Part shown: positions 1-10,700 of the stretch, one piece after another
Layout of the letters: each line of letters starts with the position of its first letter
Position numbering within the stretch: the first letter of the stretch is position 1
The notes under the pieces: generated by a model
Told to the model about the DNA's origin: nothing
Databases searched by the model: none
The model's input: the letters and a program-made list of their open reading frames with translations, nothing else
Assembly: GCA_016711505.1 (NCBI GenBank)
Contig: JADJSV010000018.1
Coordinates: forward strand, 248,001-312,000
Length of the DNA stretch: 64,000 nucleotides
Source of the DNA: Bacteroidota bacterium
Lineage (GTDB): Bacteria; Bacteroidota; Bacteroidia; AKYH767-A; 2013-40CM-41-45
Direction of reading: 5' to 3'
Position numbers and translations under genes: made by a program

Positions 1-97
1 CTCTTATACTAATTTACTCATATTGGCTCTTATTAACCGCTGACTTTCAACTAAATACCACCATTACTTATATTACTTCCTAATTCCCCAAAATTGC

Positions 98-105
98 TAA
101 TTTTG
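98..105 (+). promoter_or_regulatory. Bacteroidota-type -7 box upstream of PSP1 gene
   Basis: TAATTTTG matches the TAnnTTTG consensus of the Bacteroidota primary sigma factor. It lies 24 bases before the ATG at 130, which argues against the upstream in-frame TTG at 94 as the start. I see no clear -33 TTG element. Confidence 0.5.
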
Positions 106-129
106 CATGTTATTGACAAAAATCATATG

Positions 130-1752
130 GCTTGTAAATCGTGTAGTACGGGAAAAGATGGGGCTCCAAGCGGGTGTCGGAGTAATGGCACTTGTGGAAC
201 CGGCGGCTGCAACAAGCTAAACGTTTACAATTGGCTTTCAGATATGGTACTGCCTTCGGGGCAATCGCCATTTCCAATTGTTGAAGTTCGTTTTAAAGGG
301 AGTCGCAAAGAATTTTTACAAATAAAGATAACGTTGAATTAAGAGTAGGTGATCTTGTTGCTGTTGAAGCAACTCCCGGTCACGACGTTGGTGTTGTTTC
401 GATGACAGGTGAATTAGTACGTTTTCAATTACGCAAAAAAGGTGTAACGGAAGATTCAGATACTATCAAAGCTCTTTATCGAAAAGTCAAACAATCAGAA
501 TTAGAAAAGTATAACGAAGTTAAAGATAAAGAAACTGCTACGCTTTCCCGTTCACGTGAGATCATCCAGTCACTTAAACTTTCAATGAAGTTAAGTGATA
601 TAGAATTTCAAGGTGATGGAAAAAAAGCAACTTTCTTTTATACTGCTGATGACCGCGTAGATTTTCGTGAGCTGATAAAAAAACTTGCTGAAGAATTCCG
701 GATTCGTGTTGAAATGCGTCAGATCGGAATGCGTCAGGAAGCAGGTCGTTTAGGTGGTATTGGTGTTTGTGGAAGAGAACTGTGTTGCTCTACATGGCTG
801 ACAGATTTCAAAACTGTTTCAACAAGTACTGCACGCTATCAGAATCTGGCACTTAATCCTGCGAAACTTGCAGGGCAGTGTACTAAACTTAAGTGTTGCC
901 TTAACTATGAATTAGATTCATACGTTGATGCATTAAAAGATTTTCCATCGACAAATATAATTCTGGAAACAGAAAATGGAAGAGCTTTCCATCGCAAGAC
1001 AGATATTTTCAAACGATTGATGTGGTATGCATATACAATCGATGAGAAAAAAGAACAACGCGAATTAAGTGAAGGTGGAGTTGGTGGTAACTGGGTCATG
1101 CTTTCTGTCGATAGAGTTAATGAAGTAATCAATCTGAATAAAGAAAAAATTAAACCTACTGACCTGGCTCTTCCGGTTGAAGTAGAAATTGATATCGCTC
1201 CTGATTACGAAAATGTTGTTGGACAAGATCGTATTGACCGGATGGATAAACTGAAGAAGAAAAAGAAGAAGAAGAAAAAAGTTGGTGGTGAAATGAATGC
1301 CGGACAAGCAGGAGGTCAACCAAATGCTCCCGCGTCCGCAAGGGAATGCGCCGGGTAAGCCACAAGGAGGACAGCCAAATCAAGGCAATCCGAATCAGAA
1401 GCAAAATCCAAATCAAAACCGGCCGCAGAATCAACCTCGTCCTCAGCAGAATCAGCAAAAGCCAAACGCTCCGCAGCAAAATCAGCCGAAGCCGAATGCT
1501 CCGCAACAGAATCAGCCGCGTCCGCAAAATCAAGGTCAGCGTCCGAATAATCCGAACCAGAATAAGCCTCAGCAAAATAATCCTAATCAGAATCAGGCAC
1601 AGCGGCCAAATAATCCACAGCAGAATCAACCTAGGCCACAGAGTCCGCAACAAAATGCTGCTCCTACTTCTCAACCTTCTGCTGATCCGCAACCGAACAG
1701 AACAAATAGAGTTCCTCGTCAACCACGACCGGATAAACCGGCAGATCAATAA
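130..1752 (+). CDS. PSP1 domain protein (RicT/YaaT-like) with Pro/Gln/Asn-rich tail, two indels
   Basis: PSP1/YaaT-type protein. The family is best known from B. subtilis RicT (YaaT), part of a complex affecting RNA processing and development; in Bacteroidota it often neighbours gldH, as here. The N-terminus is Cys-rich (ACKSC, then spaced Cys to about residue 30). The PSP1 core follows, including GVCGRELCCSTW and a CTKLKCCLNYE segment. A Lys run is followed by about 140 residues rich in Pro, Gln and Asn. The reading frame breaks twice: one T missing in the T run 313-317 (restoring KEFFTNKDN) and one extra C in 1329-1331 (restoring NAPRPQGNAPGK). Correcting both gives a 540-residue protein. 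ATG at 130 is chosen because a promoter-like box overlaps the longer start. Cellular role here is inferred only. Confidence 0.8.
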
Positions 1753-1755
1753 CGG

Positions 1756-2244
1756 ATGAATCTCAAACTTCCATTCAAAAAGTATTTTTCATATTTATTC
1801 ATACTCGTTGCATTGCTTTCGCTTTCATCGTGCGATCGCAATGTTGTTTTTGAAGACAATGTAAAACTTCCTGAAAATCGGTGGGAACAAAATAATGCTG
1901 TTCAGTTTACAGTAGACATTCAGGATACAATTTCATCGCATAATCTTTACATCAATCTGAGAAATGCCGGCGGATATCAATTCAGTAATATATTTTTATT
2001 TTTCACTACCACATCGCCATCAGGAAAAATGGAGCGCGATACTTTAGAACTTACTCTTGCTGATGCCAGTGGTAAATGGTTAGGCGATGGTATGGGTGAT
2101 ATCTGGGACAACCGCCAACTTTTTAAAAGAGGATTTCGTTTTCCTGAATCCGGTAAATATATTTTTCAGTTAGAACAAGCAATGCGTATTGATCCTCTGC
2201 CACAGATTATGGATGCAGGGATTCGGATTGAGAAAGCAAATTAG
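1756..2244 (+). CDS. gldH: gliding motility lipoprotein GldH
   Basis: Predicted lipoprotein of 162 residues. The N-terminus has a basic stretch, a hydrophobic helix and a lipobox (LSLSSC, Cys about residue 26), so it should be lipid-anchored in the periplasm or outer membrane. The rest matches the GldH family: beta-rich, with LFFTTTSPSGK, a GDGMGDIWDNR segment and the ending PLPQIMDAGIRIEK. GldH is needed for gliding in Flavobacterium johnsoniae, although many non-gliding Bacteroidota keep it. It starts 4 bases after the PSP1 gene stop, so the two are probably one operon. The length is normal for the family. Confidence 0.88.
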   Translation: MNLKLPFKKYFSYLFILVALLSLSSCDRNVVFEDNVKLPENRWEQNNAVQFTVDIQDTISSHNLYINLRNAGGYQFSNIFLFFTTTSPSGKMERDTLELTLADASGKWLGDGMGDIWDNRQLFKRGFRFPESGKYIFQLEQAMRIDPLPQIMDAGIRIEKAN

Positions 2245-2317
2245 ATTTTATTTTTGGAGTGAAGTTTTATTATGGCAGCATGTGCTAATGCTGAAAATTT
2301 CTGATTTTGTAAAGTAT

Positions 2318-2424
2318 GAAAAATAAAACACTTAGATCACTAAGTTTTTAGCACAAGAGCACAAGTGAAACTACGGATCATTATGTGTTCTTTGACGAAT
2401 TTTAGTGAACTTAGTGTTTACATT
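2318..2424. repeat. convergent-gene inverted repeat, copy 1
   Basis: Imperfect inverted repeat between the 3' ends of gldH and the minus-strand gene. The left arm has AACACTTAGATCACTAAG and the right arm has TTAGTGAACTTAGTGTTT. It shares the internal words GCACAAG and ACGAATTTTAGTGAAC with the copy at 22040-22136. It probably works as a bidirectional terminator; that is inference. Confidence 0.6.
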
Positions 2425-2426
2425 TT

Positions 2427-2948
2427 TTATATCTTAATACTACTAATTGATTTCCTCATTCGATACATCCAATAAAGCAATCCAATAATTATCAAAAACA
2501 AAAAAACAAAATAAAACTTCATTCGTAATACAAGCTTTCCCAGATACTTTTTTTCTTTCTCGAGTTTATCATTTTGTGAAAGTGTTACTTCGTTTACTTT
2601 AGACAAATTATCTATTCTTTCCTGATATCCACTTACATCAAACGACATTGTAGTCTTTTCAAAATTCTTTGTATCGATAACTCTTTCCAGTGAATTCATG
2701 ATCTTATTGTCAATCGAAACAATTTCCTGAAGCGTCGCATGGCTTTCGCGCATGTCGTTCTTTGTTCGGTTCCCAAAAAAACCGCTTTTCTTTTTTGTTG
2801 TCTGACTATAATTATCAAATAACTTTTGTCGCTCCTGCAAAAGTCCAAAAAGTTCTTTACGCGCTGCCATGCGTTCGTCAGCATAAGAATTGTCAGGCAA
2901 TCCGATTAGCAGCATTAAACAGGTAATGACGATGGTTCTTAGTTTCAT
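2427..2948 (-). CDS. small secreted/membrane protein with coiled coil
   Basis: Protein of 173 residues that I do not recognise as a named family. It has a signal peptide (about residues 1-23, ending near SYA), then a charged helical region with heptad-like spacing (residues 30-135), and a single transmembrane helix (about 140-162, FYFVFLFLIIIGLLYWMY) followed by a short basic tail. The topology is therefore a periplasmic coiled coil anchored by a C-terminal membrane helix. It is transcribed towards gldH and away from the M16 protease genes. Nothing in the sequence assigns a function. Confidence 0.6.
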   Translation of the reverse strand: MKLRTIVITCLMLLIGLPDNSYADERMAARKELFGLLQERQKLFDNYSQTTKKKSGFFGNRTKNDMRESHATLQEIVSIDNKIMNSLERVIDTKNFEKTTMSFDVSGYQERIDNLSKVNEVTLSQNDKLEKEKKYLGKLVLRMKFYFVFLFLIIIGLLYWMYRMRKSISSIKI

Positions 2949-3227
2949 GATATTTATCTTGATGCAAATCTAATTCATGTGATTGGGAATTCCTGCACAT
3001 AATTCAACGAATTGAATTGGTTAAAATGGGGAATATCAAATCCACTATTTTATTCTCCCTTTTCTAATAAGATTCGCCATTGGAAGGCTTTGTACGAATG
3101 ACCTTTGACCCTTGCCCTTTGACCTGTGCTAACCAAGTGGTTTGCAGCCAAAGAAACTCTTAACAACATGTTAAATCCTTTATTTATTTCAATGAAAACG
3201 ATACTTTCGCATACCAATCAATAGCAC

Positions 3228-4694
3228 ATGAAAACAAATCGAATAGTCACCGGAAGCATTGCCTTCCTGATGCTTTTCACCGGGTCAAATGCTTTTTCTC
3301 AAGACAAAGCTAAACCAAGACCAAAAAGTGAGCCCAAAGCTACAACCACTCCCCAACAACAGTCAAAATTAGTTCCGGCTCATGCACAAGAAGAACCGAA
3401 GACTATGACACCACCGGAGAAAAAGATTTTCCCGTATCCAATTCTTCAGACGAAACTTGAGAATGGATTAAATGTCGTTACAGTTCCTTATCAAAGTCCG
3501 GGAATCGCTGCGTTTTATATTGTTGTACGTACAGGTTCACGAAATGAAGTTGAACCAGGACACACCGGTTTCGCTCACTTCTTTGAACACATGATGTTCA
3601 GAGGAACGGATCTTTATCCCAAAGATAAATATGGCGCTGTGCTGAAATCGACAGGCGCTTCTGCAAATGCAAATACCAGTCTTGACAGAACACTTTATCA
3701 CATGACCGGTGATGCAAACAAACTAGAAACAATGTTCATGCTTGAAGCAGATCGTTTTCAAAATCTGAAATATTCTATTCAGGATTTTAAAACAGAAGCC
3801 GGAGCAGTGAAAGGTGAATACACAAAAAATTCGGCTAACCCTTACACCAAGCTGAATGAAATGATTCAGAACACCGCTTTTGAAAGTCATACATATAAGC
3901 ATACAACAATGGGCTTCTTCGAAGACATCGTAGATATGCCAAATCAATATGATTACTCAATCGAATTCTTCAACCGTTATTATCGCCCTGAATATTGCAC
4001 GATCATAGTTGTAGGTGATGTTACTGCACAAAAAGTAAATGAACTTGCAAAAAAATATTTCGGAGCATGGAAAACGGGAACATATGTATCAACTGTTCCT
4101 GCAGAACCTACGCAGAAAGAAACAAAATATACTAACCTTCAGAAAGAAGGATTCCCACCTTACTTAAGTCTGAATTATAAAGGCCCGGGTTACGATCCGA
4201 AATCAAATGATTTTCCTGCGCTGGATCTTCTTTGTGCTGCATACTTCGGTGAAAATTCTGACTTGTACAACAAACTTGTAATACAGGAGCAAAAAGTAAG
4301 ATCAATCGGTGCTGATTCTTATACAACTCGTGATCCTTATCTGATCTCTGTTGAAGCGTCTTTAGTTGATGCTGCTGACTTTGGTTATATCCGTAAAGAA
4401 ATGGAAAGAGTGTTGGAAGAAGCAAAATCTAAACCAATTGATGGTAAGATCCTTCAGGAGACAAAAATGAATTTCAGAAATTCAGCGATCATGTCAATTG
4501 ATAATCCAACAGCAATCGCTCAGAACTTAAGTCACTTTACATGGGTGAGTGGTGATCCGGAACAACTTAATTCGTATTTCAGTATGTACGACAAAGTTAC
4601 TCCGCAGGATATTATGCGTGTCGCGCAGAAATATTTTTTGCCGCAACGATTAACGATCGGTACAATTGCACCAACAGAGAAAGCAACATTCTAA
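3228..4694 (+). CDS. M16 family zinc metallopeptidase, catalytic subunit
   Basis: Insulinase/pitrilysin-type (M16) peptidase of 488 residues with a signal peptide (cleavage near residue 25) and a Pro/Lys-rich linker. The inverted zinc motif HxxEH is at residues 117-121 (HFFEH), and the third ligand Glu is in EAGAVKGEY near residue 197, about 76 residues downstream as in the family. The protein is one half of the usual four-domain M16 architecture. The next gene, 18 bases downstream, supplies a second M16-like chain without the zinc motif. The pair resembles two-subunit M16B enzymes acting in the periplasm on peptides or unfolded proteins. The substrate cannot be read from sequence. Confidence 0.9.
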   Translation: MKTNRIVTGSIAFLMLFTGSNAFSQDKAKPRPKSEPKATTTPQQQSKLVPAHAQEEPKTMTPPEKKIFPYPILQTKLENGLNVVTVPYQSPGIAAFYIVVRTGSRNEVEPGHTGFAHFFEHMMFRGTDLYPKDKYGAVLKSTGASANANTSLDRTLYHMTGDANKLETMFMLEADRFQNLKYSIQDFKTEAGAVKGEYTKNSANPYTKLNEMIQNTAFESHTYKHTTMGFFEDIVDMPNQYDYSIEFFNRYYRPEYCTIIVVGDVTAQKVNELAKKYFGAWKTGTYVSTVPAEPTQKETKYTNLQKEGFPPYLSLNYKGPGYDPKSNDFPALDLLCAAYFGENSDLYNKLVIQEQKVRSIGADSYTTRDPYLISVEASLVDAADFGYIRKEMERVLEEAKSKPIDGKILQETKMNFRNSAIMSIDNPTAIAQNLSHFTWVSGDPEQLNSYFSMYDKVTPQDIMRVAQKYFLPQRLTIGTIAPTEKATF

Positions 4695-4712
4695 TCTTAC
4701 ACACGAATCATC

Positions 4713-6253
4713 ATGAAAAAAATAATTATAGCAGGAATGTTTCTGATCTGCTTCGTTGCTGCAAGAGCACAGGAGATCGTACAACTTCCAATTCCCAAAT
4801 CGGGAAAAGTTACCCTTCGTTATATGTTCCGAAACGGATCAATATGTGATCCTGCCGGTAAAGAAGGTCTTACAAGTATTACAACAGATATGATCGTTGA
4901 AAGCGGCACTTCAAAAATGTCTTCTACCGACATTCGCAAAATGATCTACCCTTGGTCTGCAAGTATGAGCAGTTCAACTGATAAAGAGGTTGCAATCATT
5001 TCGTTTCAGGTACCATCACAGTATCTTGACGAATTTTATACAAAAGTGGTACGTGAATTATTACTGCATCCGTCATTCACTAAAAGCGATTTCGATCGTT
5101 TACTTTCTAATCAACAGAATTATGTAGAGCAGGTAATCCGTCAATCGTCGGATGAGGAATTGGGAAAAAAATATCTCGAGTCATTCATCTTCCGTGGTAC
5201 TCCTTATGCTCAGTTGAATGAAGGTAATGTTGCAAGTGTAAAAACACTTACAGTTGAAGATGCAAAAAAGCAATATCAGGCTTACTTTACAAACAGCAAT
5301 GTGCTCATTGGAATTGCGGGCGATTATCCTCTGTCGTTTGTTACGAAAGTAAAAGCAGACGCCGGACTTTTATCAGTATCAAAACCAAATTTGCCACAGA
5401 TCAGTATGCCGGCTCAGCCAAAAGGTTTAACGGTTGAAATTGTTTCTAAAAAAAGGGGCATTAGGTTCTGCTGTTTCTGCAGGTTTCCCAATGAACATTA
5501 CTCGTTCTAATGATGAGTTCGCGCACTTATGGTTGCAAACAGCTGGTTAGGTGAACACAGAAAATCATATTCAAGATTGTATAAAAAATCCGCGAAGAAC
5601 GTTCAATGAACTATGGTGATTACTCTTACATTGAATGGTATGAGAATGGTGGAGGTAATATGTTGCCGCCATCAGGAACTCCACGTTCTTTAAATTATTT
5701 CAGTATCTGGCTGCGTCCGGTGCAAACTGCGAAAGGTTTGAAAGGACAATATAAAGAACTCGATAGTATTAAGATCGGTCATGCACATTATGCGATCAGA
5801 ATGGCTATCCGTGAAATGGATAATCTGATCAGGAATGGTTTGACAGCAGAAGATTTCGAAGCAACACGTGACTTTCTGAAAAGCTACAGCAAACTTTACA
5901 TTGAAACGCCTTCAAGAAAATTAGGATATATGATGGATTCTAAATTCTACGGAAGAAAAGACTGGATCAATGAACTCGATGCTCTGCTCGCAAAACTTAC
6001 ACTTGCTGATGTAAATAATGCTATCAAAAAATACTGGCAGGTTCAGAACATGGATATAGTTATTGTTACTGACGAATCAGAAGTAAATAATCTTGCAGAA
6101 AGTCTGCGTGCCGGGACAGTTTCTCCGATGTCATATTCCGACAACCTTAAAGCGACTCTTCCTAAAGTGATTCTTGAAGAAGATGATGTAGTAGCGAAAT
6201 ATCCGCTGGAAGTTCGTGAAGTGAAGGTGGTGAAGATTGAAGATACGTTTTGA
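4713..6253 (+). CDS. M16 family peptidase-like partner subunit (non-catalytic), three indels
   Basis: Second M16-type chain, 513 residues after correction, with a signal peptide ending near ARA. The zinc motif HxxEH is absent; the equivalent region reads SITTDMIVESGTSKMSS, as in the non-catalytic partners of paired M16B enzymes. The frame is broken three times within about 130 bases: an extra base at 5451-5461 (A7G4 run), one missing near 5520-5526, and one A missing at 5582-5587. Correction restores GALGSAVSAGFPMNITRSND and the conserved YKKIREERSMNYGDYSY. It probably forms a heterodimer with the upstream subunit. The clustering of indels suggests a consensus error rather than loss of function. 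Confidence 0.82.
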
Positions 6254-6280
6254 AGTAAATCTTTTAAAGAAGTCAAAGGT

Positions 6281-6325
6281 AAAGGGTCAAGGGTCAAGCG
6301 GGTTTACGTTGACCCTTGACCCTTT
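6281..6325 (+). terminator. perfect 17-bp hairpin with T tract after the M16 operon
   Basis: The arms AAAGGGTCAAGGGTCAA (6281-6297) and TTGACCCTTGACCCTTT (6309-6325) are exact reverse complements with an 11-base loop, followed by CTTTTTT. This fits an intrinsic terminator 28 bases after the M16 stop. It is built from the GTCAAGG/GTCAAAGG word found in other intergenic repeats of this window. Confidence 0.75.
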
Positions 6326-6420
6326 CTTTTTTGTTGTGATAGGGTTAGTGTAAGTTGAAATGCCTTTGAATAATTCACAAATAATTTCTATATTTGAAAA
6401 AGCTACATTGCTTCAATCAA

Positions 6421-7533
6421 TTGTCTGAAACGAGAACAGTTTATTTTCCGGGCCTTAATGGAGTAAGAGCAATTGCTGCATTGGTTGTTGTCTTTTCTCA
6501 TATAACCATAGCCTTGAAAAGTTTGATCTGGATCCTTTTATATTTGGAACACTTGCAAACGGAAAATTAAAGTCACATTGATGTCCGAATTCGGCGTTAC
6601 AATGTTCTTTGTATTGAGCGGGTTTTGATCACTTACCTTTTGCTCGAAGAAAAAAGCAAAGCTAAGATTCAGATCAGAAAATTTTATATGAGAAGGATCT
6701 TACGGATCTGGCCTCTGTATTATATTTATCTCATTGGCGCTTTGGTCACCTTAATAGTAATTGGAATTCCTATCAATGGAACTTCGCTTTTAGAATATAT
6801 TTTCTTTGCTTCTAATATTCCATTTATTTATGCTCGTCCGATACCGTTGCTTGAACATTACTGGTCACTCGGAGTAGAAGAACAATTCTATTTATTCTGG
6901 CCATGGATCGTCGCAAAAGCAAAATCCCTTAAAACAGTGTTGATAGCATTGGTAGTATTTATGCTGGCAGGAAAATTTTATTTTCACATATTTCATCCGG
7001 GATCTATTCATGATATGTCGTTCACAATAACTCGTTTTCATTGTATGATGTTCGGAGCTATTGGAGCAATTTTATACAGAGAAGAAAATAGTGTTTTTTT
7101 AAGATTGGTTGATAATAAATTAATGCAGTTTATTTCCTGGCTTGTCATTTTCCTGTCGTGTGGAAGTTTTATCAATTTACCAGTTGTAATTAACAATGAA
7201 GTTATATCTGTATTTGCTCTGTTTATTATTGTCGGTCAGGCTAACGTTAAAAACAGATTGATCCCACTTGAAAACAGAACCTTTGATTTCTTAGGTAAGA
7301 TCTCTTACGGAATTTATGTGATTCATCCATTGATGATTTTTTTCGCAGAAAAAATCATAGTTAAATTTTCAAAGTTTGAAGTCATAAACTATTTAACTGT
7401 CTACTTAATAATCGTTGCATCAACGATCACGCTCGCTTACGTTTCATACAATTACTTTGAGAAATACTTCCTGAATCTGAAGCACAAATTCGAAGTGGTC
7501 AGATCTTCGAATTCTAAAACAATTTCCGCTTAG
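6421..7533 (+). CDS. acyltransferase 3 family membrane protein (OafA/YrhL type), three indels
   Basis: Integral membrane O-acyltransferase of about 371 residues after correction, with around ten hydrophobic helices. Family marks: the N-terminal PGLNGVRAIAALVVVFSH with the Arg-x10-His pair thought to be catalytic, the RRILRIWPLYY motif, and the SLGVEEQFYLFWPW signature. Members transfer acyl groups to surface sugars or peptidoglycan; the acceptor here is unknown. The start is TTG at 6421. The frame is broken by missing bases in three short homopolymers (6522-6524, 6569-6571, 6623-6626); repair gives FFVLSGFLITYLLL without a stop. It stands alone, after the M16 terminator and before the PBP gene. 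Confidence 0.8.
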
Positions 7534-7753
7534 CATTCCAGACGCTATTAACTATCTACTGTTATAAATTGCCTTTCTCCCACTAAGCTCTGCCTTTATT
7601 TTTGGTATCTTCGGACCTTCTATTACGTTTAGGAGTCAGAAGGGCATTGTAAGTCGTTAAATATCAATTAGATGTATTTGCGATTTTTCAAAGTAGAATT
7701 CAATTAACTTCGCTGACCAGCGTTCATAGAATCACAACCACCCCGGTTTAAAT

Positions 7754-9966
7754 ATGCCTAAATCAAAGCCCTCCTTTAGTAAATATATCCGCTTGTTTTG
7801 GATATTGGTTTCTTTGCCTTTCATCTTTGTCATCTTCGTACTTTTTCTCGCTTCAAAAGGTTATATCGGCGAAGAACTTCCAACATTCGAAGATCTGGAA
7901 AACCCGAAAAGTAATCTGGCGTCTGAAGTTTTGTCAAACGACATGAATGTTATCGGTAAGTACTACATCCAAAACCGGACGAACGTACATTACTATGATC
8001 TTTCACCGAATCTTGTCAATGCATTGAAAGCAACAGAAGATATCCGTTTCGAAAATCACAGCGGAATAGATCTGCGTGGTTTTGATCCGGGTCGTATTCA
8101 AAGCAGGTAGCGCCGGCGGAGGAAGTACGTTAACGCAACAGCTTGCGAAAAATCTTTTCACGAAAAACCAAAAAGTAAAATGGATCGTGTTATCCAGAAA
8201 ATTCAGGAATGGATAATTTCAATTCAATTGGAACGCCGTTATACGAAGGATGAAATTCTTGCAATGTATCTTAACACTGTTGAGTTTAGCAGTAATGCTT
8301 TTGGAATTAAATCTGCAACACAAACTTATTTTGGAAAATCACCGGATCAACTGAACATACAGGAATCTGCTGTGCTAGTCGGTATGTTACAGGCTCCAAC
8401 AAAATTTAATCCTGCCCGTAATCCGAAAAAATTCTCTCGCTAGAAGAAATATCGTTCTCTCACAGATGAATAAATACAATTTCATCAATGATCATCAGTA
8501 CGATTCAATCAAAGCACTTCCTACGAAACTTAAGTATCAGATGGAAGATCATAACTTCGGACTGGCAACTTATTTCCGTGAAGTACTGCGAACGGAATTA
8601 TTGGCATGGTGTAAAGAACATATTAATAACGCTACCGGAAACCTTACAATCTCTATACTGATGGATTGAAAATTTATACTACCATCAATTCAAAAATGCA
8701 ACGCTATGCCGAAGAAGCTATGCGCGAACACATGAAAGAGATCCAGAAAAATTCAATGAGCACTGGAAAGGAAAAGCACAACCATGGGATGAGCATCCGG
8801 AAATTATTACTGATGGAATGAAAAAAACAGATCGCTATATTGCTATGAAAGCAGCAAAGGCAAGCGATAAAGAAATCGATAAGGCATTTAAGAAAAAAGT
8901 AAAGATGACGATCTTCACCTGGAATGGTGAAGTTGATACAACGCTTTCTCCACTTGACAGTCTGATATATTACAAGAAATTTTTGCAATGTGGTTTTATG
9001 TCAATGGATCCTATCAGTGGCGCAGTACGTGCCTGGGTAGGAGGGAATGATTACCGTTATTTCAAATACGATCACGTTAAAGAAGGAAAACGTCAGGTAG
9101 GATCAACATTCAAACCATTCCTATATACGCTTGCAATGCAGGAAGGATATTCTCCTTGCTATAAAATTCCAAACGTAAGAGTAACTTTCGATCTGCCTAC
9201 CGGAGAGCAATGGTCACCTGTTAATTCGAATGCAGAATACGGCGGAATGCTTACGCTGAAAGAAGGTTTAGCAAATTCAGTGAATACTATCTCTGCTTAT
9301 CTGATGAAACAATTCGGTCCGCAACCGATGATCGATATTGCACGCCGCATGGGAATTACATCTCCTATCGATCCCGTTCCCGCAATTTGTCTTGGTACAC
9401 CCGACGTTTCTGTTTATGAAATGGTAGGAGCATATTCTACTTTTGCCAATAAAGGTGTATGGACACAACCTGCTTATCTGATGCGGATTGAAGATAAGAA
9501 CGGAAACGTGCTTCAGGATTTTGTTCCAAGGAAAGTTGAAGCGATCAATGAAGAAACTGCATACTTAATGTTGAACCTGATGCAAGGTGTTGTTCAGTTC
9601 GGTACTGGCGCACGTTTACGTGGTCAATATAAATTTTCAAATGCAATTGCAGGAAAAACCGGAACAACTCAAAATCAAAGTGACGGATGGTTCATGGGTA
9701 TTACTCCGGATCTTGTATCCGGTTGCTGGGTTGGAGCAGAAGATAGGATTGTTCATTTCAGGACAACAGAACTAGGACAAGGAGCACGGACTGCAATGCC
9801 TATATGGGCATTATATATGCAAAAAGTGTATGCAGATAAAGAACTCAATTTATCTAAACGTGAATTTACCCCACCTTCAGAAAAATTGAACGTTGAACTA
9901 AATTGTGATAAGTATGTTCAGCCGGGATCAAGCGGAGGAGATGCATTTGATAAAGATAATTTCTAA
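7754..9966 (+). CDS. penicillin-binding protein 1A (GT51 transglycosylase / transpeptidase), five indels
   Basis: Class A PBP of 737 residues once five single-base indels are corrected. Order: one N-terminal transmembrane helix, the GT51 domain (EDIRFENHSGID holding the catalytic Glu, GGGSTLTQQLAKNLF, ERRYTKDEILAMYLN), a linker, then the transpeptidase domain with SxxK in GSTFKPF, SxN in ANSVNT and KTGT in AGKTGTTQ. It polymerises and crosslinks peptidoglycan at the inner membrane. The breaks lie in homopolymers near 8080-8083 (+1), 8169-8174 (-1), 8426-8433 (+1), 8642-8643 (-1) and 8747-8751 (-1). All motifs survive, so I read these as sequencing errors, not a pseudogene. Confidence 0.88.
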
Positions 9967-9978
9967 TTAAGTAGTACA

Positions 9979-10677
9979 ATGAACAAAGTAGTAGCAAGTG
10001 CTGAAGAAGCTATCCGCGACATGCGTGATAATATGACAATCATGGTTGGTGGTTTTGGTCTGTGCGGGATTCCTGAAAAAACAATTGCCGCAATGGTGAA
10101 AAAAGGAATTCGCGGATTGACTTGTATCAGTAACAATGCAGGTGTTGATGATTTTGGATTGGGACTATTGTTACAATCAAAGCAGATAAAAAAAATGATC
10201 TCTTCTTATGTAGGAGAGAATGCTGAGTTCGAAAGACAAATGCTTTCCGGTGAACTGGAAGTTGATCTTATTCCGCAAGGAACATTGGCAACACGTTGTC
10301 TTGCTTCAGGATATGGTATGCCGGCGATTTTTACCGCTGCCGGAGTAGGAACTGAAGTTGCAATCGGTAAAGAAGTCCGCAATTTTAATGGCAAAGATTA
10401 TCTGATGGAAATGGCATTCGATGCCGACTTTGCAATCGTGAAAGCATGGAAAGGTGATGCTCATGGTAATTTAATTTTTCACGAGACAGCCAGAAATTTT
10501 AATCCCCTTATGGCTATGGCAGGCAAGATCACAGTTGCGGAAGTTGAAGAACTTGTTCCGGCAGGTGAACTTGATCCTAATATGATTCATACTCCCGGTA
10601 TTTATGTGCATCGAATCTTCAAGGGCGAAAATTACGAAAAGCGAATTGAACAGCTTACAGTAAGAAAGAGAAACTAA
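9979..10677 (+). CDS. scoA: 3-oxoacid CoA-transferase subunit A
   Basis: Alpha subunit of the succinyl-CoA:3-ketoacid CoA-transferase type, 232 residues, normal length. It has the glycine-rich MVGGFGLCGIPEKTI segment near the start, NNAGVDDFGLGLLL, and the ending IEQLTVRKRN. Together with the B subunit it moves CoA between succinate and acetoacetate (ketone body and butanoate metabolism). The B subunit gene is not adjacent: it lies at 13533-14195, separated by a membrane protein and a minus-strand glycosyltransferase. This is unusual because the two are normally neighbours or fused. It begins 12 bases after the PBP gene. Confidence 0.9.
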   Translation: MNKVVASAEEAIRDMRDNMTIMVGGFGLCGIPEKTIAAMVKKGIRGLTCISNNAGVDDFGLGLLLQSKQIKKMISSYVGENAEFERQMLSGELEVDLIPQGTLATRCLASGYGMPAIFTAAGVGTEVAIGKEVRNFNGKDYLMEMAFDADFAIVKAWKGDAHGNLIFHETARNFNPLMAMAGKITVAEVEELVPAGELDPNMIHTPGIYVHRIFKGENYEKRIEQLTVRKRN

Positions 10678-10700
10678 CAGCACCATTTTTTCAAGCGTCA

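Noticed and set aside
1156..1749. Minus-strand ORF rich in Leu, Arg and Ile opposite the PSP1 tail
   Set aside because: Complement of a Gln/Asn/Pro-rich repeat; composition is an artefact and the plus frame is the real gene.
7754..9966. PBP1A as pseudogene
   Set aside because: All transglycosylase and transpeptidase motifs are intact and the breaks are in homopolymers, so sequencing error is likelier.
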